From NCBI GenBank assembly GCA_035687255.1, contig DASRYI010000388.1, forward strand, positions 1 to 14,671: a DNA stretch of 14,671 nt. Direction: 5' to 3'. Within the stretch, counting starts at the first letter, position 1, and the number at the start of each line of letters is the position of its first letter. Under the pieces are notes generated by a model that saw only the letters and a program-made list of their open reading frames with translations, ran no database searches and was not told the origin of the DNA. The position numbers were made by a program, and so were the translations under genes. Origin of the DNA: JAKEHA01 sp035687255 (GTDB lineage: Bacteria; Krumholzibacteriota; Krumholzibacteriia; WVZY01; JAKEHA01). This document shows, piece by piece, positions 1-7,336 of this stretch.

Positions 1-342
1 GGTGGCAATGCCGGTCGAGGAAACGAACAGGATGTGATCGATGTCGCCGGGCGCGAGATGTGCGCGCTCCAGCACGCGCTGCGCGACGTCACAACCCAGC
101 GAGACGGCGGCGTCCACATAGCGCGCGTTCTTCGCGGCGAACGAGCGCTCCTCGAAGAGCCATTCCACCGGCGCGCTGAGATGCCGGGTTGCAATGTCGG
201 CGTTGTCGAACACGTCGAGCAGACGCGGGTCGTCGCGCAGGAGCGGGGCAAAATGCCGCGCCGCCTGCGCGCGCACGTCGGCCTGCGCCACGGCATGCGG
301 CGGCGTCGCGGTGGCAACCGCAATGATACGCGGATCGTTCAT
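1..342 (-). CDS. Type III polyketide synthase (chalcone/stilbene synthase family), N-terminal part, cut by window edge
   Basis: The frame opens at an ATG (342-340) and runs off the left end after 114 codons. The visible protein starts MNDPRIIAVATATPPH, a typical thiolase-fold N-terminus. It continues with RHLSAPVEWLFEERSF and ends in GDIDHILFVSSTGIAT, the DIDHIIFVSSTGIATPS-type signature of bacterial type III PKSs. These homodimeric enzymes extend acyl-CoA starters with malonyl-CoA to make alkylresorcinols, alkylpyrones or similar phenolic lipids. The catalytic Cys, His and Asn lie beyond the edge, so activity cannot be judged. A GAGG sits 4 nt before the ATG. The start is 6 nt after the stop of the beta-propeller lipoprotein gene, so the two are probably co-transcribed. 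A KAS III-like thiolase is the main alternative, but the FVSSTGIAT segment favours type III PKS. Substrate cannot be assigned. Confidence 0.82.
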   Translation of the reverse strand, partial: MNDPRIIAVATATPPHAVAQADVRAQAARHFAPLLRDDPRLLDVFDNADIATRHLSAPVEWLFEERSFAAKNARYVDAAVSLGCDVAQRVLERAHLAPGDIDHILFVSSTGIAT

Positions 343-348
343 GCGGCC

Positions 349-1422
349 TCAGTTCTGGTAGAAGCGGTAGTAGATGTCCTGCTCGCCGTCAGGACCCTGC
401 ACCCACGCGCCGAAGTACAGATCCTTCACGGGCGTGCGCGTAACGCGGTGCGAGTAGCCGGGCGACACGCTGTCGTTCACGATCAGCGCCGCCGGATAGC
501 CGTAGCCGATGAGCTGGAGAGGCATCTCGACCACCTGGGGCATGCCCGTGCGCGTCGTCATCCACAGGATGCGCCAGCTTCCGTCGCTGCGCTGGTACAG
601 CGACGGGAATACATGTGACACGGCCGGATAATCCAACGTAACGAGATATTCGCCCGACCACAGCACGCCATCGGGGGAATAGGCGTAGCACAGCTCAGAT
701 GCCAGCGGCGGAAAAGGTTGCGCAACGTCGTAGCGCACCCACACCACATCCAGACGGCTGCCCGTCCACGCAGCGCATGGAAGGTGATCATGTACATTCG
801 CCAGACTGTGCACGAAACGCCGGCCGTCGTCCCACATCACCGTATCCATGGGTGAGGTTGCGATGTAAATGTCGGAGGTGTTACTGCCGGTGCGCTCCTG
901 GCTCACGAAGAAGATGCGCAGGCTGTCCGGCGTCTCGGCGATGCAGGGCACCCAGTCGTCGACGCTGCCGGTGGTCGTCACCTGCACCTCGCTGTTCGTG
1001 TCCCACACCAGCGGATCCGTGGTGCGGTTGTACCAGATATGGCCCTGGTTCGACGCGTCCCAGCGGTACCACGTGAGGTGAAAGGTGCCGTTCGCATCCT
1101 GATAGAGATTGGGATAGAAATCAGTGTCCGTGTTGTCGGTAACCCGCACCGGATCCGACCATTCGGTCCCGCGCGCGCAGCGCGCTATATAAATGTCGGA
1201 ATTGCCGCCACGGTTGGAGAACCACGCCACCACAATCGATCCATCAGCGGCCAGGATGGCGGTCGGGTCCTCGTCTTTGGTGGGACTACCGGTGCTAAGC
1301 GGTGCGGGCTGGGTGGCCGCAAAACGACCCGGCGTGGGGGCGGGCGCGGGCGCCGTGGAATTGTCCCCACCGCACGCGGAGATCAGGAGCAGGGGGATGA
1401 GCGCCAGCAGCCGGAAACGCAT
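349..1422 (-). CDS. Secreted lipoprotein with sialidase/BNR-like beta-propeller
   Basis: The protein has 357 residues from the chosen ATG (1422-1420). The frame stays open 55 codons further upstream, but only this start gives a clean lipoprotein signal: MRFRLLALIPLLLISAC, lipobox ISAC, lipidated Cys17. A Pro/Ala/Thr linker follows (about 22-35). Then come propeller-blade repeats of the type SDIYIARCARGTEWSDPVRVTD, GHIWYNRTTDPLVWD, SDIYIATSPMDTVMWDD and LCYAYSPDGVLWSGE, which resemble BNR/Asp-box blades. The protein is probably anchored in a membrane facing the periplasm or cell surface. Sialidase catalytic residues are not evident, so it may be a non-catalytic binding propeller. No strong Shine-Dalgarno precedes the ATG. 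A TATACT box ends 8 nt before it, so the mRNA may be almost leaderless. The type III PKS gene follows 6 nt after its stop. Confidence 0.8.
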   Translation of the reverse strand: MRFRLLALIPLLLISACGGDNSTAPAPAPTPGRFAATQPAPLSTGSPTKDEDPTAILAADGSIVVAWFSNRGGNSDIYIARCARGTEWSDPVRVTDNTDTDFYPNLYQDANGTFHLTWYRWDASNQGHIWYNRTTDPLVWDTNSEVQVTTTGSVDDWVPCIAETPDSLRIFFVSQERTGSNTSDIYIATSPMDTVMWDDGRRFVHSLANVHDHLPCAAWTGSRLDVVWVRYDVAQPFPPLASELCYAYSPDGVLWSGEYLVTLDYPAVSHVFPSLYQRSDGSWRILWMTTRTGMPQVVEMPLQLIGYGYPAALIVNDSVSPGYSHRVTRTPVKDLYFGAWVQGPDGEQDIYYRFYQN

Positions 1423-1430
1423 ACCCGTTG

Positions 1431-1436
1431 AGTATA
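1431..1436 (-). promoter_or_regulatory. Candidate -10 box (TATACT) for the lipoprotein-PKS pair
   Basis: The minus strand reads TATACT 8 nt before the ATG at 1422. Transcription from it would start almost at the start codon. No convincing -35 box lies 16-19 nt upstream, so this rests on one hexamer. The same TATACT occurs in the shared promoter-like element of the three large secreted genes. Confidence 0.35.
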
Positions 1437-1462
1437 GCCCACCGGCACACCCCGGGAACGGG

Positions 1463-1500
1463 ATTGCCCGAGAATTTTTTTTGTGATTTTCCCGGGCAAT
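1463..1500. repeat. Inverted repeat (8 bp perfect, 12 bp on the minus strand with one G-U)
   Basis: ATTGCCCG at 1463-1470 is the exact reverse complement of 1493-1500. In minus-strand RNA the stem extends inward by four pairs, including one G-U, leaving a 14-nt A-rich loop. It lies in the spacer downstream of the reductase gene. No U-tract follows the stem on the minus strand, so it is not a classical intrinsic terminator. It may protect a 3' end or act as a weak terminator. Confidence 0.5.
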
Positions 1501-1516
1501 GCGGGTCTCACCAGAT

Positions 1517-1571
1517 GAGCCCGGACCGGTACGGGGAACAGGTGTCGCCCCCTCCCCGCCGGTCCGGGCTC
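1517..1571. repeat. 13-bp perfect inverted repeat downstream of the reductase gene
   Basis: GAGCCCGGACCGG at 1517-1529 pairs perfectly with CCGGTCCGGGCTC at 1559-1571 across a 29-nt loop. It begins 31 nt after the reductase stop codon on the minus strand. The GC-rich stem has no U-run after it. A Rho-type terminator aid or mRNA 3'-end structure is plausible; the function is not shown by sequence. Confidence 0.6.
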
Positions 1572-1602
1572 TTCGTCTTTCCCCCAACCGGCCCGGCGGC
1601 CG

Positions 1603-3273
1603 TCAGACTCTCGACCGAACCGCCGCCGGATCGATCCGGGCAATCAACAGCATTCCGCCGCTCACCACGCGCGCACGCAGCCCGTTCTGCAGGAGAATGC
1701 GCACCGCGTAGTAACCGCGCAGCCCCGCACGGCAGATCACGTTGATATCGCGGTCGCGCGGCAGTTCGTTCAGGCGCGCACGCAGTTGCGGCAACGGAAT
1801 GTTGACCGCCTGCGGAAGATAGGCAGCCTCCAGCTCGTGTGCCTCGCGCACGTCGAGAATAAACCCGTCGCGCGCGTCGTTCCAGTGCACCGCCGAGAAG
1901 TCGCCGTGCAACACATTGGCGGGAACCATTCCCGCAAAATTGACTGCATCCTTCGCGCTTCCGAACTGCGGCGCATAGCACAGCTCGGATTCCTCCAGAT
2001 CGTAGACGGTGGCGCCCATCTGGATCAGGGTTGCGATGGCGCTGACGCGTTTGTCGACGCCGTCCTCGCCAAACGCCTGAACACCCAGCAGCCTGCCATC
2101 GGAGCGGCGGAAGATCACCTTCATCATGATGGGACACGCGCCCGGGTAGTACGTGGCATGCGAATTCGGGTACAGGAACGCGCGTTCGTAGTCGCGATCG
2201 CCGATGCGCTGCAGCGTCTTTTCGCTGGCACCCGTCCACGCGATGGCGGCGCCGAACAATCCCACGATCGACGTTCCCTGCGAGCCGCGAAAACGCGCGT
2301 CGCGCCCGGCGATGACGTCGGCGGCGATTCGCCCCTGGCGATTGGCCGGACCGGCCAGTGCGACCAGGGTCCACTGTCCGGTGACGAAGTCACGCACTTC
2401 AACGGCGTCACCCACCGCGAAGATGTCGGGCTCGCTGGTCTGCATGCGATCGTTGACGCGAATGCCACCACACTCGCCGATCTCGAGGCCGGCCAGCCGG
2501 GCCAGCGTGGTGTCGGGGCGCACGCCCAGCGCCAGAATCACGAGATCCCCGCTGTGCGTCCTGCCCGATTGGGTGTGCACATCCACGCCGCCGTCGTCGC
2601 GCCGTTCGAACCCGGCGACGGCGTCTCCCAGCGCGAGCTTCACGCCATGCGCGCCGAGATGTTCCTCCACCGCGCACGCGTGTTCCCAGTCGATGGGAGG
2701 CAGAACATGGTCCAGCATTTCCACCAGCGTGACATCGAGCCCGCGGTGCACCAGGTTCTCGGCCATCTCGAGACCGATGAATCCTCCACCCACCACCACC
2801 GCGCGCCCGGTCTTTCGTCCTGCGGCGGATGACGATGCAATCCACTCGCGGATGGCGCGCGCATCCGGCACGGTACGCACCGGAAAGATTCCCGGCAGGT
2901 CGATACCGGGCAGCGGAGGCCGAACCGCCACGGCACCCGGTGAGAGCACCAGCCGGTCGTAGGCGAGCGCCTCGACGCGCCCCGAGGGAATGTGCCGGAT
3001 CTGTACGGTTTTCTCGCGCGGTGAGATGGCGATGGCCTCGCTGTGCGTGCGCACATCGAGGTTGAAGTAGCTGCGCAGATACTCTTCGGTGGCGACCAGC
3101 AGTTTGGATTCCTGCTCGATCACGTCACCGATGTGATACGGGAGACCGCAGTTGGCGTACGACACGTACGGACCGCGTTCCACCAGAATGATCTCCGCGG
3201 ATTCATCCAGCCGGCGCAGCCGCGCGGCGCACGACGCGCCACCGGCAACTCCCCCCACGATCACAACTTTCAT
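1603..3273 (-). CDS. FAD-dependent CoA-disulfide/persulfide reductase with C-terminal rhodanese domain
   Basis: The protein has 556 residues. The ATG at 3273-3271 is chosen because GGAG lies 5 nt upstream and the FAD-binding segment MKVVIVGGVAGGASCAARLR starts at residue 1. SYANCGLPY carries the active-site Cys42 typical of CoA-disulfide reductases. VVVGGGFIGLEMAENL (about 159-174) is the NAD(P)H Rossmann motif, and EPDIFAVGDAVEV (281-293) the second FAD motif. HATYYPGA and FGSAKDAVNFAGM mark the dimerisation domain. Residues about 455-556 form a rhodanese domain with the active-site loop CRAGLRGYY (Cys514). This fusion matches the CoADR-RHD/NADH-dependent persulfide reductase family, which reduces CoA or other low-molecular-weight disulfides and persulfides in the cytosol and handles sulfane sulfur. 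All key cysteines are present. It is not mercuric reductase: the single catalytic Cys differs from the MerA CxxxxC pair. The gene begins 48 nt after the 253-residue protein. Confidence 0.92.
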   Translation of the reverse strand: MKVVIVGGVAGGASCAARLRRLDESAEIILVERGPYVSYANCGLPYHIGDVIEQESKLLVATEEYLRSYFNLDVRTHSEAIAISPREKTVQIRHIPSGRVEALAYDRLVLSPGAVAVRPPLPGIDLPGIFPVRTVPDARAIREWIASSSAAGRKTGRAVVVGGGFIGLEMAENLVHRGLDVTLVEMLDHVLPPIDWEHACAVEEHLGAHGVKLALGDAVAGFERRDDGGVDVHTQSGRTHSGDLVILALGVRPDTTLARLAGLEIGECGGIRVNDRMQTSEPDIFAVGDAVEVRDFVTGQWTLVALAGPANRQGRIAADVIAGRDARFRGSQGTSIVGLFGAAIAWTGASEKTLQRIGDRDYERAFLYPNSHATYYPGACPIMMKVIFRRSDGRLLGVQAFGEDGVDKRVSAIATLIQMGATVYDLEESELCYAPQFGSAKDAVNFAGMVPANVLHGDFSAVHWNDARDGFILDVREAHELEAAYLPQAVNIPLPQLRARLNELPRDRDINVICRAGLRGYYAVRILLQNGLRARVVSGGMLLIARIDPAAVRSRV

Positions 3274-3321
3274 GCAATCTCCAGACAGCGGCCTGCCATT
3301 CAATGTGAGAACGAGGCGGGC

Positions 3322-4083
3322 TTACTCGGGACCCTGAAAGTCGGGCCGCCCACTCATCTCGATGGCGTCGAGCTTGCGGTCCCACGCACCACTCCCGAAG
3401 AACTTCAGGTACTCGTGCGCTTCGCGCACCAGCTCTTCGTCCTTCATGGCGACGCCGATCTGCCCCAGCAACAGGTGCGTGTCGGGATCGGCCATGGTCA
3501 CGTGACCCACGCTCTCCAACAGCACGTCGCGCGCCATCACGTGGTGACCAATGCGCACTTTGGCAAGCGCGTAATGATAGTAAAGGTGACGTCGCGCCAG
3601 TTCGGTGGCCTTGTGCACGCTGATCATGTCCACCAGGTATTTGCCTTCATCCGCCAGCGTGCTGTCATAGGGCGTGAAGGAATCGCAACGCGGGCAGCAG
3701 TCGATGGTGAAGGCAAGCAACCCGGTTTTTTCGACGTCACGCAGCAGCGATACGAACCCGTTGGCGCTGAGGACCGCGTAGGAGAGATTCGCCACCCCCA
3801 CCAGACGCGTGCGCGCATAATCCACCGCGCGCCAGCGCTCGCTGAAGAGGTGAATACACTGCTTGTCCTCACCCAGTGGATTGGCCACCAGGTTGGTTCC
3901 GTCGGTGACGAAGATGGTGAGAGCGGACGCGTCCGGACCCGGCAGCAGCTTTGAATTCTGCAACTGCATCTCGAACGCATCCCGCCGCGTGTTGTGCTCG
4001 GCGGAGTTCTCCATCTTCTGGAGATCCGCGGGGAGGCCGCGCGACGGAATCTTGCGCAGTTGCGTGTAGAGCGGCAGGCTCAT
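3322..4083 (-). CDS. Unrecognised cytosolic protein (possible SseB-like N-terminus, helical C-terminus)
   Basis: The protein has 253 residues, no signal peptide and no membrane segment. Residues about 54-110 (ALTIFVTDGTNLVANP, then IHLFSERWRAVDYAR) form an alpha/beta region that vaguely recalls SseB-type domains; this is a weak resemblance. Residues 129-133 are CCPRC, a cysteine cluster that could bind metal or be redox-active. Residues about 157-230 are mostly helical and look like one or two TPR-type helix pairs, ending in LLGQIGVAMKDEELVREAHEYLKFFG. The ATG at 4083 has only a weak GGCGG upstream. The gene starts 40 nt after the stop of the 943-residue secreted protein and ends 48 nt before the reductase, so it may share a transcript with the reductase. 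I do not assign a function. Confidence 0.75.
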   Translation of the reverse strand: MSLPLYTQLRKIPSRGLPADLQKMENSAEHNTRRDAFEMQLQNSKLLPGPDASALTIFVTDGTNLVANPLGEDKQCIHLFSERWRAVDYARTRLVGVANLSYAVLSANGFVSLLRDVEKTGLLAFTIDCCPRCDSFTPYDSTLADEGKYLVDMISVHKATELARRHLYYHYALAKVRIGHHVMARDVLLESVGHVTMADPDTHLLLGQIGVAMKDEELVREAHEYLKFFGSGAWDRKLDAIEMSGRPDFQGPE

Positions 4084-4103
4084 GACCGCCGCATTGTCGC
4101 ACG

Positions 4104-4118
4104 CACCCGGACCGGGTG
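4104..4118. repeat. Short perfect palindrome between two minus-strand genes
   Basis: CACCCGG and CCGGGTG flank a single central base in the 40-nt gap between the 943-residue secreted protein and the 253-residue protein. It could be a small hairpin or a protein-binding site. There is no U-tract, so it is not a standard terminator. Confidence 0.4.
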
Positions 4119-4123
4119 GAAAC

Positions 4124-6955
4124 CTATTTCAGCAGCACCAGTTTCTGCGTGCGGCGTTCCTTCCCCACCTGCAGCACGCAGAAGTAGATCCCGCTGGAGA
4201 CGGTGGCACCGCCCTCGTCCGTCCCGTTCCACACCACTTCGCGCGCGCCGCCGCTCTGGTCCTCGTTCACGAGCACGCGCGTGGTCCGTCCCTGCGTGTC
4301 GTAGATGGCCAACCGTACATGCACGGGCGCACCGCCCGGAGGCACGACGTACGGAATGGTGGTCTGCGGGTTGAACGGATTGGGGTGGTTCTGTCCCAGC
4401 GTGAGTTCGAGCACCGGCATATCCACGATGGCCTCGGGCGAGCGGAAGTCATCCCCGCCGGCCGTGTGCACCACCATCTGGTAGTGGTAGCGTTTGCCGC
4501 CTTCCACGCTGCGGTCGAGGTAGGAATCACTCGTTCCCGTCACGGCGGCGGTGACAACCGGTATCGCTTGCTCCGCGCCCTCGGCGCGCCGGTAGATGGT
4601 GTACGTCGACATGGCCTCGTCGCTCTGCAGATTCCACGCGACGCGCGCGGCCGTGCCGCTCACGTCCGCCTCAAAACGGGAGAACAGCACCGGCAACGCG
4701 CTACTCCGGGTATGGAAGGTCCAGACGGGGCCCGCGACAACGCTGACGCCATCCGAGGCCAGAACGTACCAGATGTACAGCTGGTCCAGCTCCAGCGGTC
4801 CATAATCGAGCGAATGCGAACTGGTCCCGCCGATGGGAACCGGAGAGGGTGATCCCAGGTAGACCACAAAACTCGTGAACTGTTGTGGCGCCGACCACTG
4901 CAGCGTGATGGCATTCCCGGTGACGTAACTCCCGTCGGGCGGATACGGATCCGAGGGCCCACCGTTGACTGCCTGCCCGGTCGAGAACCACCACGTCGGC
5001 CCCACCACAGTTGCCAGGTATGAATCGCGTGCCAGCACGCGCCAGAAGTAGATCTGCGACAGGTCGAGTGTCGGCGTCGTCCACGTGGGGCTGGTGAGCG
5101 CGCCGTCCACCAGCGGCGGCGGGTTTGAGGTCCCAAAATAGATGTCGTAGGTGAGCGTCTGCCCGGGGTCGGGATCCGAACACGTCCACGATAGCTGCAC
5201 CACCAGCGGCTGGTCGGTGGCGCCGTTGGGCGGCGACGGGCTGCCCGGTATTGCGGGCGGGTGGTTGTTCACCACTGTGAAGTGCCACAATGGCCCTTCG
5301 GTTTCCGCGCCGTGGGAGTCCCGCGCCACAATCTTCCAGTAGTAGAACCATCCCAGATCGAGCTGGGGTGGCGTGTAGGACTTCACGCTGATGTTCGACT
5401 GCACCAGCGGCGGCGGGTCGTTCTTCCCCATGTACACATCGTATGTCACCGGGTCTCCATCTCCGTCGGAGCAGACCCATGTCATCGTGATGTTCTGCGG
5501 AATATTCAGCGCGCCGTTACCGGGAGACGGACTGGATGGTATCGCCGGCGGCGAATTCGACGACCGCGTGGTGAACGACCACAGCAGTCCCTGGGAATGG
5601 CCGCCGTGATCGTCCCAGGTGTCGATCCTCCAGTAGTAGTGCACGGCGTAGTCCAGATTGGGAACCGTATATGAATTGGTCGGCACCCCCGCCTGAAGCA
5701 GCGGCGGTGGATCCGTCGTCCCGAAATACACGTCGTACGTCAGCACGTCTCCCGGATCGACGTCATTGCCCGTCCACGAAAGCGACCCGTTGGTACCGAT
5801 ATTGTTCGCGCCGTTCGCGGGCGACGGATTGGTTGCAATACCCGGCGGATAGTTGGAGACGCGGGTCGTAAACGTCCACGTCGATCCGGTCGTGACATGT
5901 GTGGGATCGTGCGCCACCACATACCAGCTGTACTCGGTCTGATACGCCAGTGGCGTGGTGATGTCGAATGACTTGGCGCTGATTCCGGTCGCCAGAGCCT
6001 GCAGGTTGGGCGCGATTCCCAGGTACACGTCGAACGTGAGCGGGTCATTGTCGACGTCGTTGCACAGCCACTGCAAGGTCGGCTGCACGGGAATGTTGGT
6101 CCCCAGGCTCGGCGGATTGAGCACCACGGGAGCATCCGGCGGCGAATTGACCTCGCGCGTGGTGAATGTCCACAGCGGCCCGGTGGTGGTGTGCCCGTCC
6201 ACATCGCGCACCACGACCTGCCAGAAGTACGGCGTCAGTTCATTCAGCGGCTGCGGCGGCTGATAGAACGGTGTCGTCAGCGTCGCAATGAAACCGGGCG
6301 TCGACGTGGTTCCCAGGTAGAGATCGTACGACGCGATATCGGTGTCGTAGGGCGACGGCGACCACGAGAACCCCGTGAACACGCTGACGGCGCTCAACCC
6401 ATCCGCGGGCATGGGGTTCTGCGGCGGCAGCGGCGGTGTCAGGTCGTTGCACGGACAGGATGCGTCGGCGTTGAAGTGGCTCGTGACCGGCGTCATGGGC
6501 GCGCTGGCGTAGTTGCAGTCCGTGCCCTCGATCGTGCCCACGAAGGGATCGGGTTGAATGGTGAATTCGCAGCACGAATCGGTGCTGCCGGTGCGCATGT
6601 ACTGGATCTGCAGGGCGAGCGAGGGCTCGAACGCACAGTTCGAAAACGCAATCGAGATACCCGTCTGGGAGTCTCCGATGGTGAGTGCCCCATTCGGCGG
6701 CGTATCGGTCAGAAACACACCCCCGAAGCAGGACGGGACCGGCGCAGAAAAACGCATACCCCGAATGCCGTTCGCATCCGGCTTGACCACGACGTAGGTG
6801 GTCACCACGCCCTGTGCATTGCCGGAGAAGCTGCACGAAGAGCCGCTTGCGTCGGTATACAAACCAATCGTGCTCGCCGCGCCGGCCACCGGTGCGGAGA
6901 GGATGAACGCAGCCAGAAAAAGGGTATGAAACGAGGACGTACGCTGAACGTGCAT
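4124..6955 (-). CDS. Secreted multi-repeat surface protein, paralog A (943 aa), with sorting-type C-terminus
   Basis: A signal peptide (about 1-26, ending SAPVAGAA) is followed by a cysteine-rich domain (about 28-170) with Cys at 41, 76, 107, 128, 129, 147, 167 and 169. Six Ig/FN3-like repeats follow (about 171-270, 271-368, 369-467, 468-564, 565-664, 665-753). Each carries variants of DPLTYDVYFGT, PPPLV, YYWRIVARD and GPLWTFTT. Residues 754-848 are another FN3-like domain. Residues 849-943 are the C-terminal sorting domain: LGQNHPNPFNPQTTIPY, a FlgD-Ig-like segment, and the tail KERRTQKLVLLK. Such tails mark export to the cell surface in FCB-group bacteria, by T9SS or an analogous route; which route operates here is inference. 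The start has GGGGGG about 4 nt upstream. A shared promoter-like element lies about 50 nt upstream. No enzymatic domain is visible, so a structural or adhesive role is likely. Confidence 0.9.
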   Translation of the reverse strand: MHVQRTSSFHTLFLAAFILSAPVAGAASTIGLYTDASGSSCSFSGNAQGVVTTYVVVKPDANGIRGMRFSAPVPSCFGGVFLTDTPPNGALTIGDSQTGISIAFSNCAFEPSLALQIQYMRTGSTDSCCEFTIQPDPFVGTIEGTDCNYASAPMTPVTSHFNADASCPCNDLTPPLPPQNPMPADGLSAVSVFTGFSWSPSPYDTDIASYDLYLGTTSTPGFIATLTTPFYQPPQPLNELTPYFWQVVVRDVDGHTTTGPLWTFTTREVNSPPDAPVVLNPPSLGTNIPVQPTLQWLCNDVDNDPLTFDVYLGIAPNLQALATGISAKSFDITTPLAYQTEYSWYVVAHDPTHVTTGSTWTFTTRVSNYPPGIATNPSPANGANNIGTNGSLSWTGNDVDPGDVLTYDVYFGTTDPPPLLQAGVPTNSYTVPNLDYAVHYYWRIDTWDDHGGHSQGLLWSFTTRSSNSPPAIPSSPSPGNGALNIPQNITMTWVCSDGDGDPVTYDVYMGKNDPPPLVQSNISVKSYTPPQLDLGWFYYWKIVARDSHGAETEGPLWHFTVVNNHPPAIPGSPSPPNGATDQPLVVQLSWTCSDPDPGQTLTYDIYFGTSNPPPLVDGALTSPTWTTPTLDLSQIYFWRVLARDSYLATVVGPTWWFSTGQAVNGGPSDPYPPDGSYVTGNAITLQWSAPQQFTSFVVYLGSPSPVPIGGTSSHSLDYGPLELDQLYIWYVLASDGVSVVAGPVWTFHTRSSALPVLFSRFEADVSGTAARVAWNLQSDEAMSTYTIYRRAEGAEQAIPVVTAAVTGTSDSYLDRSVEGGKRYHYQMVVHTAGGDDFRSPEAIVDMPVLELTLGQNHPNPFNPQTTIPYVVPPGGAPVHVRLAIYDTQGRTTRVLVNEDQSGGAREVVWNGTDEGGATVSSGIYFCVLQVGKERRTQKLVLLK
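4697..6445 (-). repeat. Six-unit Ig/FN3-like repeat array coding region, paralog A
   Basis: Six protein repeats of about 89-100 residues lie in tandem. The best conserved positions are an early PxP, an LxW before a D-x-D segment, YDVYFGT, PPPL, YYW and a closing W-[TS]-F-[TS]-T. The repeats are diverged from one another (few long identical DNA stretches), so the array looks old rather than recently amplified. The last unit is the shortest and most degenerate. Confidence 0.85.
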
Positions 6956-7002
6956 GGAGCCCCCCAGGTTCAGGTACTGCTACTCACGTGGTGGTAGTGC
7001 CA

Positions 7003-7033
7003 AGTATACACCCGCACACGGGGGACAAGTCAA
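7003..7033 (-). promoter_or_regulatory. Promoter-like element upstream of paralog A
   Basis: The minus strand has TTGACT (7033-7028), a 19-nt spacer and TATACT (7008-7003). The -10 box sits in GGTGTATACTT, which is repeated upstream of the other two paralogs. The start codon is about 48 nt downstream. A 19-nt spacer is long for a sigma-70 type promoter, but recurrence of the element supports it. Confidence 0.55.
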
Positions 7034-7064
7034 CCCGCTATGTCACACCGGGGGTGTTCCCCGC

Positions 7065-7271
7065 TCAGTGTCCGCGATATCCGAGAACGCGCGCGGGCAG
7101 GAAGAGCAGCGCGCGGATCAGCGCGAAGACGGCCGCAAACGTGATGCCCACGATGCGGAACGGGATCGAGATCAGCCACACCAGCGGGAACAGAAACAGG
7201 GCCAGCAGCGCCACCGGCCAGCACAGCACAAACAGCAGGCACCATCCCAGGAAGATCATGAAGAATCTCAT
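7065..7271 (-). CDS. Small two-helix membrane protein, function unknown
   Basis: The protein has 68 residues starting MRFFMIFLGWCLLFVLCWP. The ATG at 7271 is chosen because AAGGAG sits exactly 6 nt upstream; an in-frame TTG two codons earlier would sit only 0-1 nt from that ribosome site. Two hydrophobic segments (about 3-35 and 40-61) are separated by SIPFR, and the C-terminus PARVLGYRGH is basic. Similar short hydrophobic proteins with a CWPxALLALxLxPLVW-like core seem widespread but have no known role as far as I recall. It lies 65 nt downstream of the MerB-like gene and may be co-transcribed with it. Its stop lies just upstream of the paralog A promoter element. Confidence 0.75.
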   Translation of the reverse strand: MRFFMIFLGWCLLFVLCWPVALLALFLFPLVWLISIPFRIVGITFAAVFALIRALLFLPARVLGYRGH

Positions 7272-7290
7272 CGACAACTCCTTCCCATCA

Positions 7291-7307
7291 ATACGCGATG
7301 ATACGCG
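7291..7307. repeat. Short direct repeat in the spacer before the small membrane protein gene
   Basis: ATACGCG occurs at 7291-7297 and 7301-7307, a 10-nt period, between the MerB-like gene and the ribosome site of the small membrane protein. One helical turn of spacing would suit a bound regulator, but a 7-nt repeat can arise by chance. Confidence 0.25.
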
Positions 7308-7336
7308 TCAGCAAGTGCCGCGGTTACACGCCTTCC

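Noticed and set aside
1423..1587. N-terminal extension of the beta-propeller lipoprotein
   Set aside because: It would place 55 unrelated residues before a perfect lipoprotein signal peptide and would include the inverted repeat and TATACT box as coding sequence.
1786..2832. Long plus-strand frame of 348 codons opposite the reductase
   Set aside because: It is a GC-rich antisense shadow of a well-supported gene and its translation shows no recognisable domain.
1603..3273. Mercuric reductase (merA), tempting next to a MerB-like gene
   Set aside because: The active site is SYANCGLPY with a single Cys, as in CoA-disulfide reductases, and the C-terminus is a rhodanese domain; the MerA CxxxxC pair and C-terminal vicinal Cys are absent.
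3043..3954. Plus-strand frame of 303 codons
   Set aside because: It overlaps two minus-strand genes across their boundary and has no ribosome site or domain support.
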